A stretch of DNA of 64,000 nt from positions 66,292,228 through 66,356,227 of the forward strand of contig OX638369.1 in NCBI GenBank assembly GCA_951812925.1. The letters run 5' to 3'. Each line of letters starts with the position of its first letter. The first letter of the stretch is position 1. The notes below the pieces were generated by a model, which searched no databases, was not told the origin of the DNA, and worked only from the letters and a program-made list of their open reading frames with translations. This DNA comes from Calliopum simillimum. Taxonomy: Eukaryota > Arthropoda > Insecta > Diptera > Lauxaniidae. Below, in pieces: positions 53,040 through 63,900 of the stretch. The position numbers and the translations under genes were made by a program.

Positions 53040-54268
53040 TAGCCCAGGAAAATAAGACGAAAAAAGAGCTGCTGTACGAAATAATTCCAAGTGGATTTTT
53101 TTCACCGCAATTGTCTTTATTTATGCATGATAAATAAAGTGTGAAAAGTCCATTGCAAAGTCGTGTGCGCATAAAAAGTTATTAAGGCTCAAAGGTCGCT
53201 AAAATCAGTTTTTTCCAAATATCTCGCTAATGCTAACTTTTACAGAAAAATTTTGGTCTCCAATTTTGTAGCACAGGAAACTTCCTAGAATTTTTCGTAC
53301 GACTTCTAGTTTAGGAGATCACCCAATTTAAAAAAGTTGTTAACAGTTATGATATGAAATACTACCTATGAGTTCATATTAAAATATCTTACTTTTTAAA
53401 TTGCAATAACTCTTCAATGAGAAGTCGCACAAACAAAATTAAAATGCCGTTTGAAAGATAATTTAATTTTCTATATACCCTACAAAATTTTTTTTTTTCG
53501 AACGGCTTATGACCTTAAAAATATTCTTGAATAACTGTTAAGGCTTCGAAATTACTGGTTTTTTAAGGATATCTCCGAATTGGAAAGTACTACGATAAAA
53601 AGTAATGGGACCAATTTTGTAGAGAATTACAAGATCTACAAAAAATAAGCGATATGAGTACACATAGAAGTAACCGTATTGAAGATATTCAATAGAAACC
53701 GGTTTTTTGGAATTTTATGGGTTTCGCTTCGGATATCCTTCAAAAACCAGTATTTTGAAGTCTTAACGGTTTTTCTCGAATATCTTTAAGGCCATGGGTT
53801 GTTCGAAAAAAATAAATTAGTACGCTATATAGAAAATCAAATTAGCTTTCAAACGGCATTTTAATTTTGTTGGTACGACTTCTCATTGAAGAGTTATTGC
53901 TATTTAAAAAGTAAGATATTTTAATATGAACTCATAGGTAGTATTTCATATCATAACTGTTAACAACATTTTAAATTGGGTGATCTCATAAACTAGAAGT
54001 CGTACGCCAATACTTTTAACGTACTTTTGTACGAAATTTCCTGTGCTACAAAATTGGAGACCAACATTTTTCTGTAAAAGTTAGCATTAGCGAGATATTT
54101 GCAAAAAACTGATTTTAGCGACCTTTGAGCCTTAATAACTTTTTATGCGCACACGACTTTGCAATGGACTTTTCACACGTTATTTATTATGCATAAATAA
54201 AGATAATTCCGGTGAAAAAAATTCACTTGGAATTATTTCGCAGAAAAATTCTTATTTTCCTGGGCTAT
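53040..54268. mobile_element. 1.23 kb palindromic element, TAGCCCAGGAAAATAAGA ends
   Basis: Arms pair nearly to the centre (TTCACCGCAATTGTCTTTAT, AAAAGTTATTAAGGCTCAAA, GTACGACTTCTAGTTTAGGA, ATCGGAGACC-like core). TTAT flanks both ends (ambiguous with ATT). It carries the GATATCTC/GTCGTAC repeat core. Confidence 0.8.
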
Positions 54269-54973
54269 TATATAAATACATCATGTATGTTTTATACAGT
54301 ATAAAAAATGTATGTTCCCTTACAAATAACACTGAAAAAAATTATTACAAAAATTTTATATTTATTTTATTTATTTGCATGCTTTTTGAAATGTCAAATG
54401 TTAAAAAAAATATGGCATAGTCTTAGGGGGCGATATTCGTTTTTGAAACATCCTGTTTTTCATATTTGGTACTGAGCTTTTAGATTCGCTATACCTTCTT
54501 CAAGTTCATCAATTTGAGGAAACTTCGCAGAGATGAATTTTATGATTTTTTGTGGGCTTCAATTTTATAAGGTGTCCTTGGCACGTTAGGGTGGTAGAAA
54601 CTGAGATAATGAGTACAATTAGTCGATAAAAAAATCTGAGATAAATGACTTCTATGAATGAAATGAAGCCCATGTTGAGACATTTACAACGATATACTAT
54701 AATTGTTGATTTGACATCAAATGGCTGAGATATAAAAAACAAAACCGCATCGAATTTAGAGGCCGAAAAAAAATTTTTTTTCCTTAAAATTCTTCCAATA
54801 TTAGCTATCAAACTGGGGGCGGTCATTTGAACTTTTTTTTTTTTTTTGATACTTCGATACTTTTTAATGTATTTAATATTTCCTAAACTATAAGTCGTTC
54901 GAAAGCAGCTCTACGGTCTTTTCTTTATAAAATTTTCAGGGCTAAAATATCGTCTAGAATTATTTTTCTTTAA
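54269..54973. other. AT-rich stretch with a partial GATATC/GTCGTAC repeat
   Basis: 54870-54960 reads TATTTCCTAAACTATAAGTC, GTTCGAAAGCAG and GGCTAAAATATCG, a single-arm copy of the family. The rest shows nothing recognised; the 105-residue minus-strand frame is not a known protein. Confidence 0.5.
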
Positions 54974-55479
54974 CCCTTTAACTGTTAAATTTTCGAAAAA
55001 CTTTTTCTGCCTGCTTAATTATTTTCCAGCGAAGACGAGTATACTCGACATAAACAAAGTAAAATGTTTCTGCCTATAAAAGTACTTAGGCAATTATGAT
55101 AAAAAATCAAAAGTTGAGTGTTGGTTTTTTAGAAAATATATATTTTTATTCGTTGCTAACAAACAAAATTTATTTCATTGATAAAAAAATATCACATAAA
55201 ATCGTTTTGTAACGGTACTTCCCCAGAATTTGTTATTTCAGCTTAATGCAGGCTATTGTGAATTAAAATAAATAAGGTTGCCAGACTAACGAATATTCTA
55301 AAATGTACATTTTTTAAAAGATCTTTATTTGCCCTTTTTTAGGGAAAAACAATTACAGTGATTCGTTTAGTAATAATACGAATACGATTTTTTTTATGTT
55401 CACGACGAGTATACTCGACATAGTGCGAAAAATTTTCATTTCGCTCCAACGAGTATACTTGACATAAACAGTTAAATGG
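54974..55479. mobile_element. piggyBac-like MITE with CGAGTATACTCG motifs
   Basis: Left TTAA then CCCTTTAACTGTTAAA; right CAGTTAAATGG then TTAT (one change from TTAA). GACGAGTATACTCGACATA occurs at 55034 and 55404, and a variant (AACGAGTATACTTGACATA) at 55449. TTAA-CCCTTT starts are typical of piggyBac-like elements. No transposase. Confidence 0.65.
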
Positions 55480-55580
55480 TTATCGGTTTTTTGCCATTTT
55501 TTCGAAAACCGGTCCATCTATTTTTTTCTACTAAGTCTTAAATTTTTAAAAATTTAATATGTTTTCATATTGTATACGTA

Positions 55581-55919
55581 GGCTGCTATATATATTTCTG
55601 GCCTAGGCAACACTAATGCCAATAGCTAAAATCTGGCAACACCATAATAAAGTTTGACATTTTTTAGCATAAACGTACTCAGAACGTTTTGACGTACGAC
55701 CATTTGTGTTGTTTACAGTGACTTGAAAAAATCAATTTGGCAAAAAAATGGAATTAACTCGTGAAATTAATTTTCTTAACTCACTGTAAACAAAACAAAT
55801 AGCACTTGTACATCAAAACGTTGTGAGTACGTTTATACTAAAAAATGTCATGGTGTTGCCAGATTTTACTATTGACATTAGTGTTGCCTAGGCGAGAAAT
55901 ATATATATACGTAGCAGCC
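55581..55919. mobile_element. 339-bp palindromic TIR element, full copy
   Basis: GGCTGCTATATATATTTCTG and GGCCTAGGCAACACTAATG pair with the complement at 55875-55919. Pairing continues through ATCTGGCAACACCAT, TTTGACATTTTTTAGC and CGTACTCAGAACG. Half copy at 5518-5700. Target duplication unresolved. Confidence 0.8.
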
Positions 55920-56138
55920 CACGTACACATAATTATCATTATTTGTTAAAATAATAATAAAAATTTAATTTTTATGTGTCCACTCCCAACTTTATGTTCA
56001 TTACAATTTGAACGGTTTTTTGGCATTTTTTCAAAAACCGCTCTAACGATTTTTTTAAAAATTCACCGAAATATGCAGAATTTGATAGGCTTTCATAATA
56101 TAAAATAACCCCAAAGGGGTGTTGTTTATCATAATTTA

Positions 56139-56820
56139 TTACCTCAAATAACGCTTGAACTTCAGCATTTTGAAAATGTTGCTTCTATGGGAAGTGCCTC
56201 GCCGTCTTGTCTGAATAATACTAGTTTTTGCTCAGAGCTTAAATTTACTATTCTCAGTACCTGTGGGAAATTTTGTCACATTCAGGCCTATTCCTTAATC
56301 CGAGTGGTTTCAATTACTTTTCATTTCGGAAGGTTTTTTATGAAAATGATGAATTACACGATAAAAAGTATTAAAATCTCTTGTGGAAAGTTACAGGTTC
56401 TAAAAATAATATTGATTTGTATTAACTAAACAGTAACCGTTTAGTTATTGAAATCACACGGATTTCGGAACAAGCCTGATTACCTCAAATAACGCTTGCA
56501 TTGTAGCATTTTGAAAAATTTGAGTGTGTGGTTGGTGCCATGCCCTCTTTTCCGAAACAACCAAATTAAAGTTTGCATTACTATCCTTAGTATCTGAGTA
56601 AAATTTGGTTTGATGATATTTAAAAACACTTCCAGTTTAGCATTTCGAAACTTTTGCACATATGGGATACGCCGCACAGTAGATCGAAAGTATACTGTGG
56701 GCGGACTTAGGAACTTTTTCGTCTGATCTTCTTTTATGAAATGTCAATCGATAAAACTCATTACTACCATAAATTTATGTTCGATGACATTTTTTCCTAA
56801 GTAAGACCAATAGTTAAGCA
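56139..56820 (+). repeat. tandem intergenic repeat, about 340-bp unit
   Basis: TTACCTCAAATAACGCTTG and GCATTTTGAAAA start units at 56139 and 56482. A weaker third begins near 56640. Same style as the repeat at 21.9-23.0 kb. Confidence 0.65.
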
Positions 56821-57390
56821 GAAAAAATAAATTTCCTTTTTTTCATATGGGCGTAGGCTTTTGCTACAAAGCCTTTGGACGATATTTTTCTGAAATTTTC
56901 GCAGGAGTAAGAACAGAGTTTTTCCCATACAGTGCTGTGCATAACATTTGCAACCAAAAACACTTGAAACTGAATCACCAATTTTCGGCCACTAAAACAG
57001 ATGCAAATAAAATACTTGGTTTGAGGTTTTATGTCATTTATATTGTTGTTTATAAAACAAAAATAAAAAGTCCATTCATCACTAATACAAAACTAAAACT
57101 TAAGTGCAATATAAAATAGTATCGGTATTGGCTGTGCAAAACATTTGCAACTATTAATCTAAATTAAAAATTAATAACTAAAACAATTAATAACTAAAAC
57201 AATTAATAACTAAAACGATTAATTTTTTTATAACAGCAGTGCATCTTTTTGGCATGGATGCGATAAAACTATTTTCGAATAAGTGCGAAATGACCTGCTA
57301 CCGTTTTTTAACTTCATTAAACAACTCATCCTGTTTTCTAAATTTTTGATTGTATAGTAAGCAATGCATTTTCGTGACTTGATGTTCATC

Positions 57391-57600
57391 AATGCCCTAC
57401 GGAGTCGCCAGATCTAAACCCAATCCAATCGTCAAGTCACGAAAATGCATTGCTTACTATACAATCAAAAATTTAGAAAACAGGATGAGTTGTTTAATGA
57501 AGTTAAAAAACGGTAGCAGGTCATTTCGCACTTATTCGAAAATAGTTTTATCGCATCCATGCCAAAAAGATGCACTGCTGTTATAAAAACAGGGGTAATT
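57391..57600 (+). pseudogene. Tc1-like transposase C-terminal fragment
   Basis: CPTESPDLNPI at 57391-57425 is the SPDLNPIE motif that bears the last catalytic Glu of DD34E Tc1 transposases (the Glu is Gln here). After a frame change, ASMPKRCTAVIK near 57555-57595 matches the usual C-terminal SMPKR motif. The inverted mirror copy lies at 57225-57370. Only the C-terminus is present. Confidence 0.85.
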
Positions 57601-57762
57601 CCATTAAATATTAATTGTTTCAGTTATTAATTTTTAATTTAGATTAATAGTTGCAAATGTTTTGCACAGCCAATACCGATACATTTTTATATTGCACTTA
57701 AGTTTTAGTTTTGTATAAGTGATGTATGGATTTTTTATTTTTGTTTTATAAACAACAATATA

Positions 57763-58695
57763 CACGGTGCTCTTAAACAGTCGATAGGATTTTTGGCTAT
57801 GTGGAGAAAATCTGTGAATGGAGTTTCATTTGTATTAGCTTAGTGGTCTGAAAAATGCAAACCCCGAAATCGTAGCTGATCAACCCCGCGAAATATCGCA
57901 AAAATACATATCCCATATAAAAAAAAAAAAAACTCGGAAAAAAAAACGCAACAAACAAATATAAAAATAGTTATATTTAATGTATTTTGCAATGCTGAAT
58001 CTGAATCCGGCCTTAAAATTGCTATATCTCATACGGTTTTTGAGATATCTTAGCCTAAACAAGGAAAAAATACCGTTTTTGTTATATTTTTAAGGTATAT
58101 AACTAGAATATAGAACATTCATACGCAGAATTCGATACATTATCTGAAAGCTCCAATCTTTTTCTTTAAAATCACATTTAAATTAAATCAATAGCTTAAT
58201 TTTTTTCCGAAATATCGTAGACTGAAATAATGACAAAACACGTTTTTTGCACTTTTTTAACTTTTTATGCTAGGATATCTCCGAGAAAAATGAAGATAGA
58301 GCTTTCCATTTCTGCATCAGAATTTACGGATATACGTCCTGTTATATAGCTCCAAAACACAGCAATAAAACAGAGCATCGACTTTTTTTCCTTGTTTAGG
58401 GTAAGATATCTCAAAAACCGTATGAGATACAGCAATTCTAAGGCCGGATTTGGATTCAACATTGCAAAATACATTAAATATAACTATTTTTATATATGTT
58501 TGTTGCGTTTTTTTTTTTCCGATTTTTTTTTTTTTTTTTATATGGGATATGTATTTTTGCGATATTTCGCGGGGATGATCAGCTACGGTTTCGGGGTTTG
58601 TATTTTTCAGACCACTAAGCTAATACAAATGAAACCCCATTCACAGATTTTCTCCACATTGCCAAAAAACCTATCGACTGTTTAAGAGCACCGTG
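57763..58695. mobile_element. 933-bp palindromic element with TATA duplication
   Basis: CACGGTGCTCTTAAACAGTC and complement, with TATA on both sides (57759-57762, 58696-58699). The other arm of the Tc1 palindrome (about 57037-57045) has a single TATA, the empty site. Its arms contain the dispersed repeat with TATCTCAAAAACCGTA (57940-58080 and 58380-58510). Nearly the whole element folds on itself. Confidence 0.88.
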
Positions 58696-58810
58696 TATAA
58701 ATGACATAAAACCTCATACCAAGTATTTTATTTGCATCTGTTTTAATGGCCGAAAATTGGTGATTCAGTTTCAAGTGTTTTTGGTTGCAAATGTTATGCA
58801 CAGCACTGTA

Positions 58811-59740
58811 TATTTACGCATTTTTCACTAAGTTTTAATTGGCTAAAGTGTCTACGAAAATATTTTACGAAAAATTTAGTTATGGGTCATCGGAGACACG
58901 AACTGCTTAAAACTTAAGAATAGTGTGCACAAAGTGTAATAAAAATGGAATGTGAGTAGTATTCATTGGTTTCGATGATTTTGTGCCTTTTGCGATGAAA
59001 TTTCGACCTTAAAGTGTTCAGCGACTAGTAGTGAAATTGTATAGCAAATATATCTGTGGTACATACTGACTTCACATATCCCTGTTTTAAGCTGTATTTT
59101 TGTACGTATTTAAGAAAAGGGTAAAAATTACCCATATGGAGGGGATGTAGAGGGTTAAAGTTTTCTACAAAAATATTTCTTATATTATCCTACAAAAGTT
59201 TGGTGAACATATGATACACTTTAGGTGTAAGGATCGTATAGTTTACTATGTCGTTTTAACACAAGAATGAGTAATAAGGGGAAAACTTCGACCCCTTAAA
59301 AACAAAATTAAGACATTAACTTACAAAACGCCGTAACAAGTGTATTTTTTTTTTTTGGTCCTCTTGACCAAAATCTATTGTCAGACCTTTGTTATTTTGA
59401 AAAAAGCCTAATTGTGCATTGTAAATGCAAACAAAACTCATTTTTAACTTTGTATCACTTTTTCTAGTAGGTTGGCGCTTTTTTAAAAAACTCAGCGTAC
59501 TTTATTGACACCCTCTTGCAGATTTTTGGGAGTAATTGTCTGTCTATATGTCTGTATTTAACTTTTTATTTATTTTTTGCTCCACTTGACATGTCTGTTT
59601 GCCTTAAAAAAATGAAAATTTCTCACAGCCGCGCAACCTTTTTTCATAGAAAGTAACTTAAATGTCTACACTTTATTAAAATAAAAACATTTTTGTTTGA
59701 GCTCACTTTTGGAACAATTATATGTCTTTGTAGAGTAACT
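58811..59740. other. unassigned AT-rich stretch
   Basis: No coding frame or repeat partner recognised. Confidence 0.45.
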
Positions 59741-60595
59741 TCGGGTAATGTGATATAGGCGGGTAATGTGATATACCAGCATATCTGCTTAAATAAACAA
59801 CTCTCCATAATAATTTTTTTGTCAACACCACAGTTACTGAAAAACAAATGTGCTGCAAGTTTTTAAGCGCCCACCTTTATTTATTCTGCCTTCAGTGTGG
59901 TAAAATCGATTTGACAATGAATCAAAACTTTATTTGTGTGTGCTTTATGTTAGGATCTAGCCTAAACTAAAATTGATATCATACCCGAAATATTAAATTC
60001 TGCTAGTGGGTGAATATGCCTAACCATAAATCAATTGAATTTTTTATTTGCTGGAGTGTGTTTCAAAAATAACCTGATTGTTTTAAAACTGAAATTCGGG
60101 TAATGTGATATAGTGGACTTCTGGCACCGAAAATATTTAGTTCGGCACGATGGTCTTTAGGCCCAAATTTAAAACGTTTTTCCTTATTTACAATTTGTTG
60201 ATCCAACATTTTTATATAAAGGTCACAGTTTTTAAGAAAAATGAGCTAATGCTTTGTAAAATCGTTTTTAGTAATGTTTTTTACTCCTTACCTGAAGTAA
60301 AAGCTCCACAACTAAAGTAACTTTATAACATGATGATATTTTTCCCGAAAATGCAATTTGTTCTCATATGCGATATAGTATATCACATTACCCGCCAATT
60401 TTATTTTTTAACTTTTTTTTGCCTTTTTTCCATTTTGTTGAAATAGCTCAAAATTGGCTCACGCTAAAGAACTTCAAAATCATAATATACTCAACAATGC
60501 ATCAAGAAAGCATAATACATAAAGTGGTAGCAGCTATGCTTTGAAAACTAATTGTAATTTAGAAAACAAAAATGCCTATATCACATTACCCGAAC
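59741..60595. mobile_element. TIR element with GGGTAATGTGATATA motifs
   Basis: TTCGGGTAATGTGATATAGG at 59740 and complement at 60575-60594. The motif GGGTAATGTGATATA also occurs at 59762, at 60100, and inverted at 60389. No target duplication found and no transposase. Confidence 0.65.
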
Positions 60596-61289
60596 TTACT
60601 ATATATAGCCAAAATGCACAAAAAAATTAAAATATAACAAAACACTTTTTCACAAAACAAAAACCACTTTTGTATTACAGTAATAACTGAACTAAAAGGA
60701 TCCATCAAAATTTAAGAAGACATTGTTGGCGGCTGCACTTGTTTCTTATGATTATAGCGACTGAAGTTCTCTTACAAAAAGTTTAATAATTCCGAAAATG
60801 CACAAAACAGCATAACCAAATTTTAAAAACTCATTACGGACAGTCTTTAGTTAAAGAAAATCACAATTTGGTGAAAATCATGCTCACGCTAAAACACTTT
60901 AACTCCACTTAAATAATAAAAAACCTTTATTTTTTAACACATATTTAATAAATATAAAAAAAGTTTTTTAAACATTAACTCAAAAAAACTTATGTATTAA
61001 GAACCACAATTACCTGAAGTTGAAGGTTCCATCAAAACTTTTTCCACAAAAAAACTTTTTTTTAATAAAAATGTACTTTAAAAAAGCCAAAAAATTCCAA
61101 TTTTTCACTGCGCGCGAACGAAAGCAAAAAAAGTTAATCTTTAACCGCGTATAACTTTTAAAATAGTAATGTTAGGTAATGTTGTTGTTTCTGACGCAGA
61201 ATTTAATTATCCTTAAGCCGGTATCAAAAAAGCCGGTACTTCAAACATTATTTTTTTTTTTTCAATTAAATGCGTAAAAGCGCATTGTG
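60596..61289. other. AT-rich stretch with weak internal repeats
   Basis: CTGAACTAAAAGGATCCATC (60688) resembles CTGAAGTTGAAGGTTCCATC (61014) and a block at 60293, suggesting units of about 330-390 bp that also span the element above. Confidence 0.45.
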
Positions 61290-61660
61290 CGCCGTGCCTG
61301 AACTCGTTTTAAATCGAAGGAGTTCTGATTTCTTATCATTCAAATGAAGTATACAAAATTTTCGCTCATGACATCTCGAGCAAAAATTTTAAAAAAGCCC
61401 TATTCTAGATGAGCCATTTTCCTCATATATAAAAAAAAATTTTTTTTTTTTAACCACAACAAACAAAAATCAAAACAATCACATTCGATGTGCTTTGCGA
61501 TGCTGAATTGGAATCCAATCTCAGAAATACTCTATCGTGTATCGTTTCGTTTTCGACATATTCTAAACACCTTATTTCAATATTTCGGTCTACGGTATCT
61601 CTTAGAAACATGAAGATATCGACTTATTTGAAATTAGGATTTAAAGAAAAAGATTAGGGC
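61290..61660. repeat. dispersed repeat; empty site for 35059-36724
   Basis: Uninterrupted copy of the family flanking 35.06-36.72 kb: TCGTTTTAAATCGAA, CATTCAAATGAAGTATACAA, an A/T run, then CACATTCGATGTGCTTTGCG. It continues with the TTAAAGAAAAAGATTAGGGC block of the 12.8 kb family. Confidence 0.75.
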
Positions 61661-61684
61661 TTTGAAGTAATTATTAGTAACTAG

Positions 61685-62133
61685 TACCTGGAGATCGATC
61701 CCTGCTCGGTCAACAATCTGATCTTATTATTTCAGTCGATGATTTTATTCATAGCTATGATAAATTAACCGATGAGAATAGTAATAAGAAAAAACTCGGA
61801 AAGTATCGAATTGTATAAAAAAATATGACATATATGATTTTTTTGGTGAAATAGAATGCCCTAAAATAAATAAATGGGATATGCCACGCATCCAAAATAT
61901 TTCGTCTTTTATAGTATATGGGGGCAGAAATATCTTATTTTCAAAGGATCATACCTCGGAAAATAAGAGTCATATTGGAAAAATCCGGACATTTTGATAA
62001 TGAAAAGTGTGGCTATTCGATGCCATTAATAAAAAAGAATTTCACATTTTCTTGTAGCTACGCTGCAAGACTGAACGCAGCGTTTTCTTCAACTTCAAGC
62101 AAGGATATTTCAAAATCCTGCAGGTATAATGAC
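61685..62133 (+). repeat. dispersed repeat, partner of 21260-21770
   Basis: Same order and strand as the copy at 21.3-21.8 kb, broken exactly after GGTATAATGAC by the hAT element. Confidence 0.8.
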
Positions 62134-62469
62134 TAGACTGGGGATTATATCCCCTTTTTTTGCTAATCATGAAAAAAATTTTATATTGTTTGTAAAATAT
62201 GTTTTCTGTATTCTAGAATTGATTTATAGCGGCATATTAAAATTATTATTATAATAATTAATTATAAAAATTCTAAAATATTCCAAAAATATGCAAAAAT
62301 ATTCTGAAAATATGCCACATTTTTATACGTTTCGAGGAATTATTGTAGAAAAAACAATATATGTTATTTAGTTTTAGATGGTATTTATTTATTTAAATTT
62401 GATTAAAAGGTTGTCGTTACGATTTTTTAGTAATAAAGTTTAAAAAACCACAAACTAAATTATTTCTGT

Positions 62470-63900
62470 GCATTTTATGCAGTAAAACTTATTAATTGTA
62501 ATTCAGTCGACAGTAAATAATAAGTATTTTTTCAAAATTTTCTGAAGTTAATCATTTTGTAAGCAGAAAATGATCTTTCTACATCATTTAGACACTATTT
62601 AGACACTATATCTGGATTGACAGCAGGAATTTCAGTTGTTGTCACACCATTCAATATGCCATTAATTTTTGTTATGAAATTATATCCAGGATTTCTCTCC
62701 AAAACGTTATCTAATTTGTCGTGATATATTTTACCGTCTCTTCCTTTGATTTTTTCCACAGCTTTTTTAACTTCATTCATCAATGCCAATGAATACGTAA
62801 GCATAACTCCTTTTGTCTCCAGTTTTTTAATAATTTCCGGCAAAAATCCAAAATGCGCTTTCACGTATGCGAGATCTGCAAAGAGTTGAGGTTTTCCGAT
62901 GACTGATCTTGCTTCTGCAATAGCCTTTAAATCGTTCTGGTCGAGTTGCCAGATAACATCTTTAATTTCGTTTAAATGCTCTGCATAAAATAATGCTGCT
63001 TCCAGCTAAGTTCCCCATCTAGTTAGAATTGGCTCAGGGGGCAAAGGAACATTGGGTAATTTTTCCCGATATAATTGAATCCGCAGTGGAGGTTTGCAAA
63101 ATATTTTTTGACTAATTTGTTGACTAATTCAAAATTATGTCGTATCGTTTCCGCCATGAGCTCCACAGGCCAAATGAATCTAGTTCGGATAGAACAATTT
63201 TAAATGGTCTCCAGCATGTAGGCTGCAGCATCTGTCACAAGCAACAGAACTTTTTCATTGTTTCCTCCAGGCCAAAATCTTAATAAAGCCGAATTGACAA
63301 ATTGTGCTATTGTACTGCTGTTTTTTCAATTTCTTGGCTAGCAATTAAGTAAGCTTTTCCAGGCTCATTTTCATCTAAGATACCTACTATTAAATTTTCT
63401 ATATAGCGGCCCAAGGGATCTGTCGTTTCATCTTTAATGTTCTTCATTTTTTCATCAAAGCATTCCTGAAGGTAGTTTTTGCGAATTGTAGACTCATCCG
63501 GAACATTGCGGTCGGTGTACTTTTTTAGAAAATTTTTAAATGAGATGTTGTCTAAGGAGCGCCAAGGTAAACGCAGCCACCATTGCCTGGCATAATTCAA
63601 ACTTGAAATCATTTATTTTTCCAGTTTCACTGGTTGTGGCATCTTTGTTAGTTCTTGCAATTGCTTCCTTGTGCTTTAGTGTTTTAACATGTTGAGAAAT
63701 TTGCGATTTCTTCTTCACAGTTATCTGTTAAAAAATAAAAAATCTAAATATGTAATACAAGTACAATATTTCATTAATGTACTTACTTTTTGTTCGCATT
63801 TTAAACAGGGAACCCATTCGTCAGTCAATTGAAATGTGTTTTTGTTAAAGCATTTCAACCAAAGTTTAATTTTGTTTTTCTTGTCAGAAATTTAAGGCAT
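62470..63900 (-). pseudogene. CGGBP1-like hAT transposase with one intron
   Basis: The minus strand starts at ATG 63900-63898 (third codon is a stop, probably a mutated Lys). Exon 1 encodes KIKLWLKCFNKNTFQLTDEW and VPCLKCEQK; exon 2 starts ITVKKKSQISQHVKTLKHKE, so the BED-like zinc finger (C-x2-C ... H-x5-H) is split by the intron. Then NFLKKYTDRNVPDESTIRKN, DETTDPLGRYIENLIVGILD (hAT catalytic block, 63440-63380), LLLVTDAAAYM, NPGYNFITKINGILNG, and in another frame NDVERSFSAYKMIN near 62570, the dimerisation motif. Several stops and frameshifts, but the whole gene outline remains. The transposase would act in the nucleus on the element ends. Confidence 0.9.
63725..63786 (-). other. 62-bp intron in the hAT transposase
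   Basis: Minus-strand donor GTAAGT (63786-63781) and T-rich tract with acceptor TTTTTTAACAG ending at 63725. Splicing joins KCEQK to ITVKK in phase 0 and completes the zinc finger. The intron itself contains stops in frame. Confidence 0.75.

Larger units (their letters stand above)
52726..56140. repeat. 3.4 kb inverted repeat pair enclosing other elements
   Basis: Left arm 52735-52860 (ACACCCCTCTGGGGTTATTT, CAAATTCTGCATATTTCGGT, TGAGCGGTTTTTGAAAAAAT) pairs with 56010-56130. The enclosed DNA holds three separate TIR elements. Confidence 0.75.
56930..58808. mobile_element. Tc1-derived palindromic (foldback) element
   Basis: CAGTGCTGTGCATAACATTT and complement, flanked by TA (56928-56929, 58809-58810). 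Arms pair from the ends to a centre near 57410: AAACTGAATCACCAATTTTC, TTTATTTGCATCTGTTTT, and an inner second end-like block GGCTGTGCAAAACATTTGCA at 57129 and its complement at 57651. The right arm is interrupted by 57763-58695. The inner part is a head-to-head duplication of a Tc1 transposase 3' end. Confidence 0.85.
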
